NCBI GenBank assembly: GCA_045226255.1
Contig: JBGVCG010000007.1
Span: 1 to 5,916, forward strand
DNA length: 5,916 nucleotides
Source: UBA1181 sp045226255
GTDB lineage: Bacteria; Bacteroidota; Bacteroidia; Bacteroidales; Paludibacteraceae
Reading direction: 5' to 3'
Shown here: one piece after another, positions 1 to 5,740 of the stretch
How positions within the stretch are numbered: position 1 is the first letter of the stretch
Layout of the letters: each line of letters opens with the position of its first letter
Position numbers and translations under genes: made by a program
Notes under the pieces: model-generated
What the model was told of the DNA's origin: nothing
The model's input: only the letters and a program-made list of their open reading frames with translations
Database searches by the model: none

Positions 1-219
1 CCAGTACTCATACTTGTCGAGCGTGTTCTCCTGCACGGACTCCGCCTGCGGGATGAGGAAGTGCTTCAGCACGACTGCGCTGGCGTGCCCGTTCTTGTCG
101 AGTGCGCGGAAGGCGATGCTGTGCAGGCCAGGGGCAAGGCTGGAGAAGTCTATGTCCATGTCTACAATGCCTTGTTCATCGAATACCCCGGACACACGTC
201 CCGCGAAGTCCTTATCGAT
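1..219 (-). repeat. 73-residue coding repeat, unit 3 (most C-terminal in view)
   Basis: This 219-bp unit encodes residues 179-251. By hand alignment it differs from the neighbouring unit (220-438) at 11 of 219 bases. Ten of these are silent and one changes Val to Ile in GVVDMD/GIVDMD. The window ends exactly as the next KYEYW motif is read, so at least part of a further unit probably follows. Confidence 0.9.
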
Positions 220-753
220 CCAGTACTCGTACTTGTCGAGCGTGTTCTCCTGCACGGATTCCGCCTGCGGGATGAGGAAGTGCTTCAGCACGACTGCACT
301 GGCGTGTCCGTTCTTGTCGAGGGCGCGGAAGGCGATGCTGTGCAGACCAGGAGCTAGGCTGGAGAAGTCTATGTCCATGTCTACAACGCCTTGCTCATCG
401 AATACCCCGGACACACGTCCCGCGAAGTCCTTGTCGATCCAGTACTCGTACTTGTCGAGCGTGTTCTCCTGTACGGATTCCGCCTGTGGGATGAGGAAGT
501 GCTTCAGCACAACAGCGCTCCATTGCCCGTCGTCTGTGCCGGCGCGTATCGCCAGACGGTGTAGGCCAGGCGAAAGGCTGGACAGATCCAACTGGGCGTC
601 CCAAGAACCCTCCGTCAGGTCTGTTATGGTTTGTCGACTGTCAAACCGCTGGTCAAGCCAGTATTCATACTTTGTGACGGGCTCACTCGCCGTCGCAAGG
701 ATGCAACAGAGCAATGCCAGCAAGGACAGTCCTATGTGTTTCGATCTGTTCAT
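1..753 (-). CDS. Secreted tandem-repeat protein (73-residue repeats), 3' end outside window
   Basis: The reading frame is open from the ATG at 753-751 to the window edge: 251 codons, no stop, so the C-terminus is missing. Residues 1-23 form a type I signal peptide (basic MNRSKH, then a Leu-rich core, ending near ATAS); no proper lipobox is seen, so it is probably exported but not a lipoprotein. The rest is a tandem array: KYEYW recurs at residues 28, 101, 174 and 247, an exact 73-residue period. Each unit has the pattern KYEYW-[IL]D, a variable part, SSL-x-PGLH, AxRA, then AVVLKHF and a linker ending QENTLD. The alternating polar/hydrophobic pattern suggests a small beta-sandwich-like module, but that is inference. 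I know of no enzymatic motif here. The start follows the upstream beta-helix gene's stop by 20 bp with no Shine-Dalgarno, so cotranscription is likely. A cell-surface or adhesin-like role is a guess; a sorting domain could lie beyond the window. Confidence 0.85.
   Translation of the reverse strand, partial: MNRSKHIGLSLLALLCCILATASEPVTKYEYWLDQRFDSRQTITDLTEGSWDAQLDLSSLSPGLHRLAIRAGTDDGQWSAVVLKHFLIPQAESVQENTLDKYEYWIDKDFAGRVSGVFDEQGVVDMDIDFSSLAPGLHSIAFRALDKNGHASAVVLKHFLIPQAESVQENTLDKYEYWIDKDFAGRVSGVFDEQGIVDMDIDFSSLAPGLHSIAFRALDKNGHASAVVLKHFLIPQAESVQENTLDKYEYW
220..438 (-). repeat. 73-residue coding repeat, unit 2
   Basis: This unit encodes residues 106-178, beginning at IDKDFAGR and ending at KYEYW. 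It is nearly identical to the unit at 1-219 at both DNA and protein level. The spacing between equivalent bases is exactly 219 bp, so the reading frame is kept across the array. Confidence 0.9.
439..657 (-). repeat. 73-residue coding repeat, unit 1 (divergent first copy)
   Basis: This unit encodes residues 33-105. Its last 27 residues (SAVVLKHF to KYEYW) are identical to unit 2, but only about 17 of its first 46 residues match. Shared core positions include SSL, PGLH, AxRA and a Gly before the identical block. A second difference is Trp in GQWSA where later copies have GHASA. Confidence 0.85.
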
Positions 754-773
754 TGTCTGTCTCTGTTAAGTGG

Positions 774-1826
774 TTACTCGGTTACTGGTCTCGCTTCAGC
801 CTTGACGGTCACGTGCAATTTGCCGCCGACGGTCTTGTTGCCGATCTTGCTGCTGATGATGCGTGGCGTGGAAGGAATCTTGTCCCAAGGGTAGTCTCCT
901 CCTGCAGGTCCCACTGCGGTGCCGTCATCGCCTATGAAAACATCAGGGTTGGCAATCTCCCATCTTCTTGGTATTTGGGTGCCGTCTAGTGTGTAGTTGA
1001 GATTCCCTTGCCCATCGGCAAAGATGGATGCTAAATAGTCAGCCCATTTGGAATAGTCGGTGTAGCAGTTGACCAATGTGTTTTGATCGTCTCTGGATAG
1101 ATCGTTGTAATTTCCGACGCAGTTAACAGCGGTTGCTCCTATATCAGGACAGCTGTTAACGAAAGAATTTTTATAGAGATATGGCCCATGTTTATAATAA
1201 CAATCACCATAAGATAATATACAATGATCGACCAAAACCGCACTTTTGGTGTCAAACCACTGTACTCGATTTGTTATATAACAATTTTGGGCAATAAAAC
1301 CTGTTGCGATGGAACTGCTTCCGTCAATGCTTCCGTTTATGCAGCATTGGCGGAAAATGGTCGCATCCGAGTTGCTCCTCATGCGAATGGTACCCATACG
1401 GCACTTGACGAATTTTGTGCCATGGATAAGCGTGTCGGTCTCCAAATTGTTGATGTTTACATCTCCGTTGATCCAAACTCCCTCCATATAGAAGTAGTCT
1501 GGATGTTGTCCATCCAAACCATCCATTGTGACTCCTCCCGCTAAGAAGGTGCGGGCGACTCCTGTCAGCGTGTCGTCCTCATAGCCTGCTCCGTAGATTT
1601 TGACGGACTTGTTGAAGTTGGCCGGTGTGCTGAATGTTCCTGAGGAGAGGGTGATGATGTTCCCGTCTTCGGCATCCTCCAACGCCTGTTTCAAGGCATC
1701 CGTGCCGTAATAGACTGAGGTGGATTCTCCTCTTTGAAGCGTGGCGGATATCGCCTCACTTACTACCTGCGCAAAACTTGTTGCAGTCATGAACAATGCG
1801 ACTGCCATTGAGAATAAATGTTTCAT
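774..1826 (-). CDS. Secreted right-handed beta-helix protein
   Basis: 350 residues. Residues 1-19 are a signal peptide with likely cleavage after SFA, before Gln20. Residues ~42-80 (ALKQALEDAEDGNIITL, then SGTF and VKIYGAG) match the typical entry into a parallel beta-helix of the pectate-lyase type: a capping helix, then short strands with turn Gly/Asn. From ~130 to ~240 the chain breaks into coils of about 20 residues. Cys142, Cys162, Cys182 and Cys202 fall exactly 20 apart, as in a stacked ladder inside a beta-helix. The C-terminal ~60 residues (GDDGTAVGPAGGDYPWD onward) look like a separate tail and may serve anchoring or export; that is inference. No catalytic residues of pectate lyases or glycosidases can be assigned, so enzyme versus structural or adhesive role is open. 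It precedes the 73-residue-repeat gene by 20 bp, probably in one operon. The start has no Shine-Dalgarno site, normal for this phylum. Confidence 0.85.
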   Translation of the reverse strand: MKHLFSMAVALFMTATSFAQVVSEAISATLQRGESTSVYYGTDALKQALEDAEDGNIITLSSGTFSTPANFNKSVKIYGAGYEDDTLTGVARTFLAGGVTMDGLDGQHPDYFYMEGVWINGDVNINNLETDTLIHGTKFVKCRMGTIRMRSNSDATIFRQCCINGSIDGSSSIATGFIAQNCYITNRVQWFDTKSAVLVDHCILSYGDCYYKHGPYLYKNSFVNSCPDIGATAVNCVGNYNDLSRDDQNTLVNCYTDYSKWADYLASIFADGQGNLNYTLDGTQIPRRWEIANPDVFIGDDGTAVGPAGGDYPWDKIPSTPRIISSKIGNKTVGGKLHVTVKAEARPVTE

Positions 1827-2178
1827 GGTCGTAGAATTTAGGTTAATATATTTGTTTCTTAATTCACTAACATTTTAATATGGCTATTCCTGGAATTTCA
1901 TGACATACCGTACACATCATACACTCCATACACACCATTGACATACTTCTTTTCGTTTAGTTCTTTTCATCTAATGATCAGTCTATTAACACTGCTCTCT
2001 TTCTGCTGGTAGAACTTATGCAAACGAATTCATTCTATATCACCTCGAAAGGCTATATTACAAGTATAGTGATTTGTTTTTGAAATAGCAAGGAAACGGT
2101 TCTTTATTATATTGATGAATATTAAGTACTGATTTTAGGTTAGGTTTTATGCGATTGTTTCTTTTTTAGTTAAGGTAT
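1827..2178. other. Gene-free AT-rich region, likely 5' leader and promoter of the beta-helix operon
   Basis: No credible reading frame is seen here. The stretch is AT-rich and separates the minus-strand gene ending at 2225 from the beta-helix gene starting at 1826. It contains one promoter candidate at 2061-2091 and, at about 1909-1945, a loose run of short CATACAC-like repeats of unknown meaning. If the promoter is right, the operon has an unusually long untranslated leader of roughly 225 nt. Confidence 0.6.
2061..2091 (-). promoter_or_regulatory. Candidate promoter for the beta-helix/repeat operon
   Basis: On the minus strand the -7 element reads TATACTTG (2068-2061), one mismatch from the Bacteroidota consensus TAnnTTTG. 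A TTG -33 element lies at 2091-2089, with 20 bp between them, within the usual spacing. Predicted transcription start is near 2054. The -7 box also overlaps an imperfect dyad CTATA-N7-TATAG on the plus strand, which could be a regulator site or chance in AT-rich DNA. Confidence 0.4.
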
Positions 2179-2217
2179 ATGTTCGGGTGCGGATCATCCC
2201 GACCCGCACCTGAACAT
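2179..2217 (-). terminator. Strong hairpin just after the 2225-3025 gene
   Basis: The arms are 2179-2192 (ATGTTCGGGTGCGG) and 2204-2217 (CCGCACCTGAACAT), 14 positions with one non-Watson-Crick pair, around an 11-base loop. It starts 7 bases beyond the minus-strand stop codon, so it probably ends or protects the 3' end of that mRNA. A canonical U-run does not follow on the minus strand. One does follow on the plus strand (T-rich at 2223-2232), and there the odd pair is a tolerated G-U rather than A-C. It may act in both directions or mainly against antisense transcription. Confidence 0.5.
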
Positions 2218-2224
2218 TGGAATT

Positions 2225-3025
2225 TTATTTTTTGACACATGTATTCAAATAATCTTCGAACGCTTTGTTGCGCGCCTCGTCTTTGTTTTCCTGATTGACT
2301 TTGGCCGCAAGTTTCGCCAACTTGTTCAACTTGCTTCCCTGCTTGCTGGAAACGTTCGTGTATTTGTCGTTTTTCCAGTTATCGACAATCTGTGGGCAAC
2401 GTTGCGCATAAAATTCTTCCGGCTTTTGGTCTTCGATAAGAATCACTTTGTCTGTTTGTGGATTGTATATCGCATAGTGCGACCGGGTGAATGGTTGCAA
2501 CTCTTCTACGGTCGGAGAGCCTGACACGTTCGCCTTGAATGGGAAATAGTATTCGCAAGCATATTCTCCGTTGGGAAGCTCTTGGTTAAACTTCACGAAG
2601 GAGTCTCCATTGTAGGTGAAATTGCCACACTTGACGTATTTGGTCCTGAAGATAAGGTTCTGGCCCGTGTAGTCGTAGATGTATCCTTTTATGTCCTTCG
2701 GCGTATATTTCTTGAACATGGAGTGCTTGATCTTCTCTGAATTGAAGTCCGCCTCACTGATGAACTTGATCTTACATCCCCATTCCGTCTCTGGGACTAC
2801 AATGGTTAAGATCGCAGGTTGCTCCGGATTATAGCCTAAGTCGCGGAGGGTAGGGGTGTGCATCGCCCTTAGGAATCCTAACAACGTGTCTCCCTCTTTG
2901 GTGATGATCTTGGATGGAACAACGTTCTCTCTCTGAATCTTCTTTAATTGCTCTTCTGTGAACTGTTGCGCATATATTGTTGTGGTGAAAAATAATGCGC
3001 TTAAAAAGAATAATACTTTCTTCAT
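2225..3025 (-). CDS. Secreted protein of unknown function with a GDTLLG motif
   Basis: 266 residues. Residues 1-19 (MKKVLFFLSALFFTTTIYA) are a clear signal peptide with cleavage before Gln20-Gln21. After a short charged stretch comes SKIITKEGDTLLGFLR (about 38-53). This resembles the 'GDT-x-x-G' opening seen in many uncharacterised exported Bacteroidota proteins, which precedes a beta-rich body. The middle is beta-rich (YIYDYTGQNLIFRTKYVKC and similar). The last ~50 residues are Lys/Ala/Asn-rich and predicted helical, ending NTCVKK. No catalytic motif or membrane anchor is visible, so a periplasmic or surface location is inferred from the signal peptide alone. It is probably a single-gene transcript: a promoter-like box lies ~90 bp upstream, ribD ends in its own terminator before that, and a hairpin follows the stop. 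The start codon is preceded by an A-run on the coding strand, typical of this phylum. Confidence 0.8.
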   Translation of the reverse strand: MKKVLFFLSALFFTTTIYAQQFTEEQLKKIQRENVVPSKIITKEGDTLLGFLRAMHTPTLRDLGYNPEQPAILTIVVPETEWGCKIKFISEADFNSEKIKHSMFKKYTPKDIKGYIYDYTGQNLIFRTKYVKCGNFTYNGDSFVKFNQELPNGEYACEYYFPFKANVSGSPTVEELQPFTRSHYAIYNPQTDKVILIEDQKPEEFYAQRCPQIVDNWKNDKYTNVSSKQGSKLNKLAKLAAKVNQENKDEARNKAFEDYLNTCVKK

Positions 3026-3114
3026 TTTTTCTGATAGGTTCTGGTGTTATGTGTTTCTCATGTGGACCGGCAGAACCAGTTAACCGGTTGCTACGAGTTT
3101 GATGTTGTTTAATA

Positions 3115-3122
3115 CAAATATA
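3115..3122 (-). promoter_or_regulatory. -7 promoter element for the GDTLLG secreted protein
   Basis: The minus strand reads TATATTTG, a perfect match to TAnnTTTG. The predicted start near 3108 gives a leader of about 83 nt. No good TTTG -33 element is found 19-21 bp upstream, so the promoter may need an activator or alternative sigma factor, or be weak. The leader contains GGTTCTG (3037-3043) complementary to CAGAACC (3071-3077), and the palindrome AACCGGTT (3082-3089), so it may fold. Confidence 0.5.
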
Positions 3123-3160
3123 ATAAAAAGGTTGATTTCCCATCTTTTCGGGAAAAAAGA

Positions 3161-3196
3161 AATCGATGGATTCCTCGGTCAACGAATCCATCGATT
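3161..3196 (-). terminator. Intrinsic terminator of ribD
   Basis: The inverted repeat is perfect over 13 bp: 3161-3173 (AATCGATGGATTC) and 3184-3196 (GAATCCATCGATT), with a 10-base loop. In the minus direction it is followed at once by a U-rich run (TCTTTTTTCC, 3160-3151). It lies 55 bp after the ribD stop codon. This is a textbook rho-independent terminator and separates ribD from the promoter of the next minus-strand gene. Confidence 0.9.
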
Positions 3197-3251
3197 GTGC
3201 GTATAAGGGTTTCCCCCTCAGATTTTGTTCCTAGTTATTCCTCTTGCCGTT

Positions 3252-4298
3252 CTACTCCTTTCTGTAACGGTAGACGATATTCTTCCCTTCGCCCACCTGC
3301 TCGAAGAGTTTGCCGGTGCGTTCCGGTGCGGCGGTCCCTTCCTTGAGTTGGAGACCTGCTACGACCTCCACGTGCATCTCGTCCCATTGCCCGCTTTCGA
3401 TGAATGATCGCAGAGTGGCGCTACCTCCTTCGACGATGAGGGATTGCAGATTCCTCTTGTATAATTCGTGCAGTAGGGTAGTGACGGGTAGTTTTCCTCC
3501 CTCGAATGGTGCGGTGATGAATTCCGTGTTCGGTGCGCTGAAGGTTGGTTCCGCTTCCGTGAAAACGAGGGTCGGCGCTTCACCATTGTATAAGTTGTAG
3601 TCGCTTGGCACGCTCAACTTCCTGTCTATGAGGATGCGTGTTGGGTTGTTGCCTGACACGTGGCGGACCGTCAGCGAGGGATTGTCCAACAATGCGGTGC
3701 GTGTCCCTACTAGGATGGCGGCCTCGTTCGCCCTCAGTTGATGCGAGATTCGTTGCGTCGTTTCGTTGGAGAAATGGTAGGCGGGCTCTCCGTTTCCTCT
3801 GGGCTGGTCCATGAACCCGTCTTCGCTCTGCGCCCATTTCAGGATGACGAACGGGCGTTTCTTTTCGTGGAAGGTGAAAAAGCGGCGGTTGACGAGCCAT
3901 CCCTCCTCTTCCAGCAGACCGGTACGTACTTTCACGCCTCCCTCTTGCAGCATCCGTATTCCCCTTCCGCTTACCTCCGGGAAAGGATCCTTGTTCGATA
4001 TCACCACTTCCGGTATGCCTTTCTCTAGGATCAGTTTGGCGCATGGAGGAGTTTTCCCGTAGTGGGAGCATGGCTCTAGGCTTACGTAGATGGTGGACTC
4101 CTTCAGCAGGGTGGGGTCTTGTACCGATGCGACTGCGTTCACTTCGGCGTGCGGACCTCCCCATTTCATATGGTATCCCTCTCCGATAATTTCCCCTTGA
4201 TGGACGATGACTGCCCCCACCATTGGATTGGGCGCCACGTTCCCGATGCCTTTCTGCGCCAATTCAAAGCACCTGCGCATATATTGTACGTCTTCCAT
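3252..4298 (-). CDS. ribD: Bifunctional riboflavin biosynthesis protein RibD
   Basis: 348 residues. The cytoplasmic enzyme carries out two successive steps after GTP cyclohydrolase II: deamination of the diaminohydroxyphosphoribosyl-aminopyrimidine (EC 3.5.4.26) and NADPH-dependent reduction of the ribose side chain (EC 1.1.1.193). The N-terminal deaminase (~1-145) has NPMVGAVIV (24-32), the HAE motif with zinc ligand His50 and catalytic Glu52, and EPCSHYGKTPPC with Cys77 and Cys86 completing the zinc site. The C-terminal reductase (~147-348) has LKWAQSEDGF (153-162), GTRTALLDNPSLTVR (198-212) and EGGSATLRSFIE (290-301). Both halves look intact and the length is normal for the family. It is alone: other rib genes are not next to it, and a terminator follows. 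It is divergent from the ADP-ribosylglycohydrolase gene. The only promoter hint is TATCTTTA on the minus strand at 4320-4313, which would leave a very short leader and lacks a -33 box. No FMN riboswitch is visible, and the upstream spacer is too AT-rich and short for one. Confidence 0.95.
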   Translation of the reverse strand: MEDVQYMRRCFELAQKGIGNVAPNPMVGAVIVHQGEIIGEGYHMKWGGPHAEVNAVASVQDPTLLKESTIYVSLEPCSHYGKTPPCAKLILEKGIPEVVISNKDPFPEVSGRGIRMLQEGGVKVRTGLLEEEGWLVNRRFFTFHEKKRPFVILKWAQSEDGFMDQPRGNGEPAYHFSNETTQRISHQLRANEAAILVGTRTALLDNPSLTVRHVSGNNPTRILIDRKLSVPSDYNLYNGEAPTLVFTEAEPTFSAPNTEFITAPFEGGKLPVTTLLHELYKRNLQSLIVEGGSATLRSFIESGQWDEMHVEVVAGLQLKEGTAAPERTGKLFEQVGEGKNIVYRYRKE

Positions 4299-4494
4299 TC
4301 TCTTTTTTTTTGTAAAGATACTCTTTTTGGAAACTGTTTAGGCGGTTTCTCCTAGAATATCCTTGTTGTTATGCTATCTTTTTATTTTTAATTCGCTGTA
4401 AATGAATTATTTGTGAAATATTTATCATATATTTTGTGTGAAATTTTCCAGCTGATAATATTTTGTGTATTTTTATCATAAATATTCAACGTGT
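4299..4494. promoter_or_regulatory. AT-rich divergent promoter region between ribD and the ADP-ribosylglycohydrolase gene
   Basis: This 196-bp gene-free spacer must carry start signals for both divergent genes. It contains an 11-bp direct repeat ATATTTTGTGT at 4429-4439 and 4458-4468 (period 29 bp), a repeat TTTATCATA at 4421-4429 and 4472-4480 (one copy runs into the first), and an inverted pair AATATTTAT (4417-4425) / ATAAATATT (4478-4486). With composition this AT-biased some of this may be chance. Confidence 0.5.
4433..4465 (+). promoter_or_regulatory. Candidate promoter for the ADP-ribosylglycohydrolase gene
   Basis: TTTG at 4433-4436 could be the -33 element. After 19 bp comes TAATATTTTG (4456-4465), a -7-like box in which TA and TTTG are two bases further apart than consensus. 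The predicted start is near 4472, giving a ~23-nt leader to the ATG at 4495. The match is imperfect. Confidence 0.3.
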
Positions 4495-5268
4495 ATGATA
4501 GGAGCGATTATTGGGGATATTGTAGGCAGTGTCTACGAGTTCCGGAACACAAAAGATTATGGTTTTAAGATGTTTCCTAAAGGGGCATCTTATACGGACG
4601 ACTCTATTTGCACGATAGCTGTCGCTGACGCTATTCTCAGGAAAGTCCCGTATCGTGACAGCCTGATTGAATGGTGCAGGAAGTACCCTAATCCGAAAGG
4701 TGCGTATGGATGTTCTTTTGTGAGGTGGATTCATTCTGATGATCCCCAGCCGTATGGTTCGTACGGCAATGGTTCTGCGATGCGTGTCGCTGCGGTGGGG
4801 TGGGCTTTCGACGAATCTTCCCTTGTGATGGAGGAGGCGAAGAAGTCCGCGGAGTGTAGCCATTCGCATGTGGAGGGCATCAAGGGAGCGCAGGCGATTG
4901 CCCTGTCGATCCATCATCTTGCGCACCTTCATGGGGGAAAGGATGATGTGTTGGATATCTGCAAGCGGTTTTATGGGGAGGATTATGAGTCTCGTCTGCT
5001 GCGGAAGGGGCAGTGGAACGAGACGTGTCAGGGCTGCGTGCCGCTTGCGTTGCATCTTTTCCTTCAGTCGGATAGTTTCGAGGATGCGCTGAGAAAAGCG
5101 GTGTCGTATGGGGGAGACTCGGACACGATGGGTGCGATTGTGGGCTCCGTTGCGGAAGCTTATTATGGGATTCCGAAGGATATGTTGGATGTTGCGCTCT
5201 CGTATCTTCCTCAAGATATGTTGGATGTGGTACAACGATTTGTGGATTTATATGTGCGAAAAGGGTAG
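4495..5268 (+). CDS. ADP-ribosylglycohydrolase family protein (DraG/ARH-like)
   Basis: 257 residues from the ATG at 4495. The frame is open to an ATG at 4465, but the family begins at MIGAIIGDIVGSVYEF, so the ten extra residues are rejected. The family removes ADP-ribose from modified proteins or nucleic acids, or hydrolyses related ADP-ribosyl compounds, with a two-metal (Mg/Mn) centre in an all-alpha fold. Visible motifs: GAIIGDIVGSVYEF (3-16), metal-binding TDDS (34-37), GNGSAMR (91-97), SHSHVEG (122-128) and GGDSDTMGAI (206-215), whose Asp208, Asp210 and Thr211 complete the metal site. All expected ligands are present and the length is close to that of small bacterial members, so it should be active. 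The substrate cannot be told: there is no dinitrogenase-reductase ADP-ribosyltransferase (DraT) or other transferase nearby. It is a single gene, cytoplasmic (no signal peptide), divergent from ribD and upstream of the rRNA operon in the same direction. No clear intrinsic terminator follows, only T-rich tracts around 5343-5373. Confidence 0.92.
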   Translation: MIGAIIGDIVGSVYEFRNTKDYGFKMFPKGASYTDDSICTIAVADAILRKVPYRDSLIEWCRKYPNPKGAYGCSFVRWIHSDDPQPYGSYGNGSAMRVAAVGWAFDESSLVMEEAKKSAECSHSHVEGIKGAQAIALSIHHLAHLHGGKDDVLDICKRFYGEDYESRLLRKGQWNETCQGCVPLALHLFLQSDSFEDALRKAVSYGGDSDTMGAIVGSVAEAYYGIPKDMLDVALSYLPQDMLDVVQRFVDLYVRKG

Positions 5269-5554
5269 GAAAAGTTTCCTGTCTGAGGGAAAATATGGTG
5301 AGAAATCCTTTTTCATGATGAAAGGAGAGGTGCATTCGAGACTTGTTTTTTTGATCGTTTTTTCTATTTTCGTGCATATTTCTGCAAAATAATGATAAAA
5401 ATTGCTGCCGATTTATTGTGGGGGAGAGCCCGATAGGGCGGATTTCTCTCCATAGATGCCATGATTGGTGCATTTGTGATGTAAATTTTTCATTCTGATT
5501 TTCAATTGATTGTGAATTATTTTCGTTTTTTACATAAAAAAGTTGCAAAAATAT
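5269..5554. other. Gene-free spacer upstream of the rRNA promoters
   Basis: No convincing gene is found in these 286 bp. It holds T-rich tracts at 5343-5373, a possible 25-residue hydrophobic reading frame (5315-5392), a GC-rich foldable element (5423-5451), and an AT-rich stretch (about 5461-5554) just upstream of rRNA P1 that could act as an UP-like element. Confidence 0.6.
5423..5451 (+). other. Small nested hairpin of unknown role
   Basis: The inner stem GCCC/GGGC (5428-5431 with 5436-5439) has a GATA loop. An outer stem GGAGA/TCTCC (5423-5427 with 5447-5451) encloses it, with seven unpaired bases on the 3' side. It stands out as the only GC-rich block in an AT-rich spacer. No U-run follows on either strand, so it is not a standard intrinsic terminator. 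It might end or pause the upstream transcript, or be a fragment of a small RNA. Confidence 0.3.
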
Positions 5555-5585
5555 TTTGTTTGTATTCCGTTTGATACTACTTTTG
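5555..5585 (+). promoter_or_regulatory. rRNA operon promoter P1
   Basis: TTTG at 5555-5558 and TACTTTTG at 5578-5585, with 19 bp between, match the Bacteroidota -33/-7 consensus exactly. Transcription would begin near 5592. The DNA directly upstream (5521-5554) is rich in A and T tracts, as expected for a strong rRNA promoter. Confidence 0.8.
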
Positions 5586-5656
5586 CACCCGCTTTCGAGA
5601 AACAACGATGGCAAAAGAAAAAAAGCCAAGAGGGCTTAAAAAAATATGTTAAAAGT

Positions 5657-5689
5657 TTTGGAGGATAAAAGAAAAAAGTTTTACCTTTG
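5657..5689 (+). promoter_or_regulatory. rRNA operon promoter P2
   Basis: TTTG at 5657-5660 and TACCTTTG at 5682-5689, separated by 21 bp, form a second consensus promoter 104 bp downstream of P1. Transcription would begin near 5696, giving a ~150-nt leader before 16S. Tandem promoters are usual for rRNA operons and let growth rate tune output. Confidence 0.8.
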
Positions 5690-5740
5690 CATCCGCAAAA
5701 CAAAAAACGACCCACTGAAGTGATGGGGAACTATAAGAGA

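Noticed and set aside
1..657. Tandem repeats considered as a CRISPR array or satellite
   Set aside because: The period is 219 bp with an unbroken reading frame and no unique spacers, so it is a coding repeat.
14..769. Long plus-strand frame of 251 codons covering the repeat region
   Set aside because: It is the antisense shadow of the minus-strand repeat gene. Only the minus strand gives a signal peptide, sensible repeat motifs and a silent-substitution pattern; the plus frame is Cys/Ser/Arg-rich with no start context.
3580..4164. Minus-strand 194-codon frame inside ribD
   Set aside because: Arg/Gly-rich out-of-frame shadow of ribD, whose own frame carries all expected motifs.
4465..4494. 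Upstream ATG extending the ADP-ribosylglycohydrolase by ten residues
   Set aside because: The added residues fall in promoter-like AT-rich DNA, and the family's conserved N-terminus begins exactly at the ATG at 4495.
4880..5629. Minus-strand frame of 249 codons
   Set aside because: It runs antisense through the ADP-ribosylglycohydrolase and the rRNA P1 promoter, is low-complexity (His/Ser/Asn/Pro-rich), and shows no domain.
5611..5637. Minus-strand terminator-like hairpin AAGCC/GGCTT with a U-run, between rRNA P1 and P2
   Set aside because: The stem is only 5 bp and no minus-strand gene or transcript is expected here; A-rich leader DNA readily yields this pattern.
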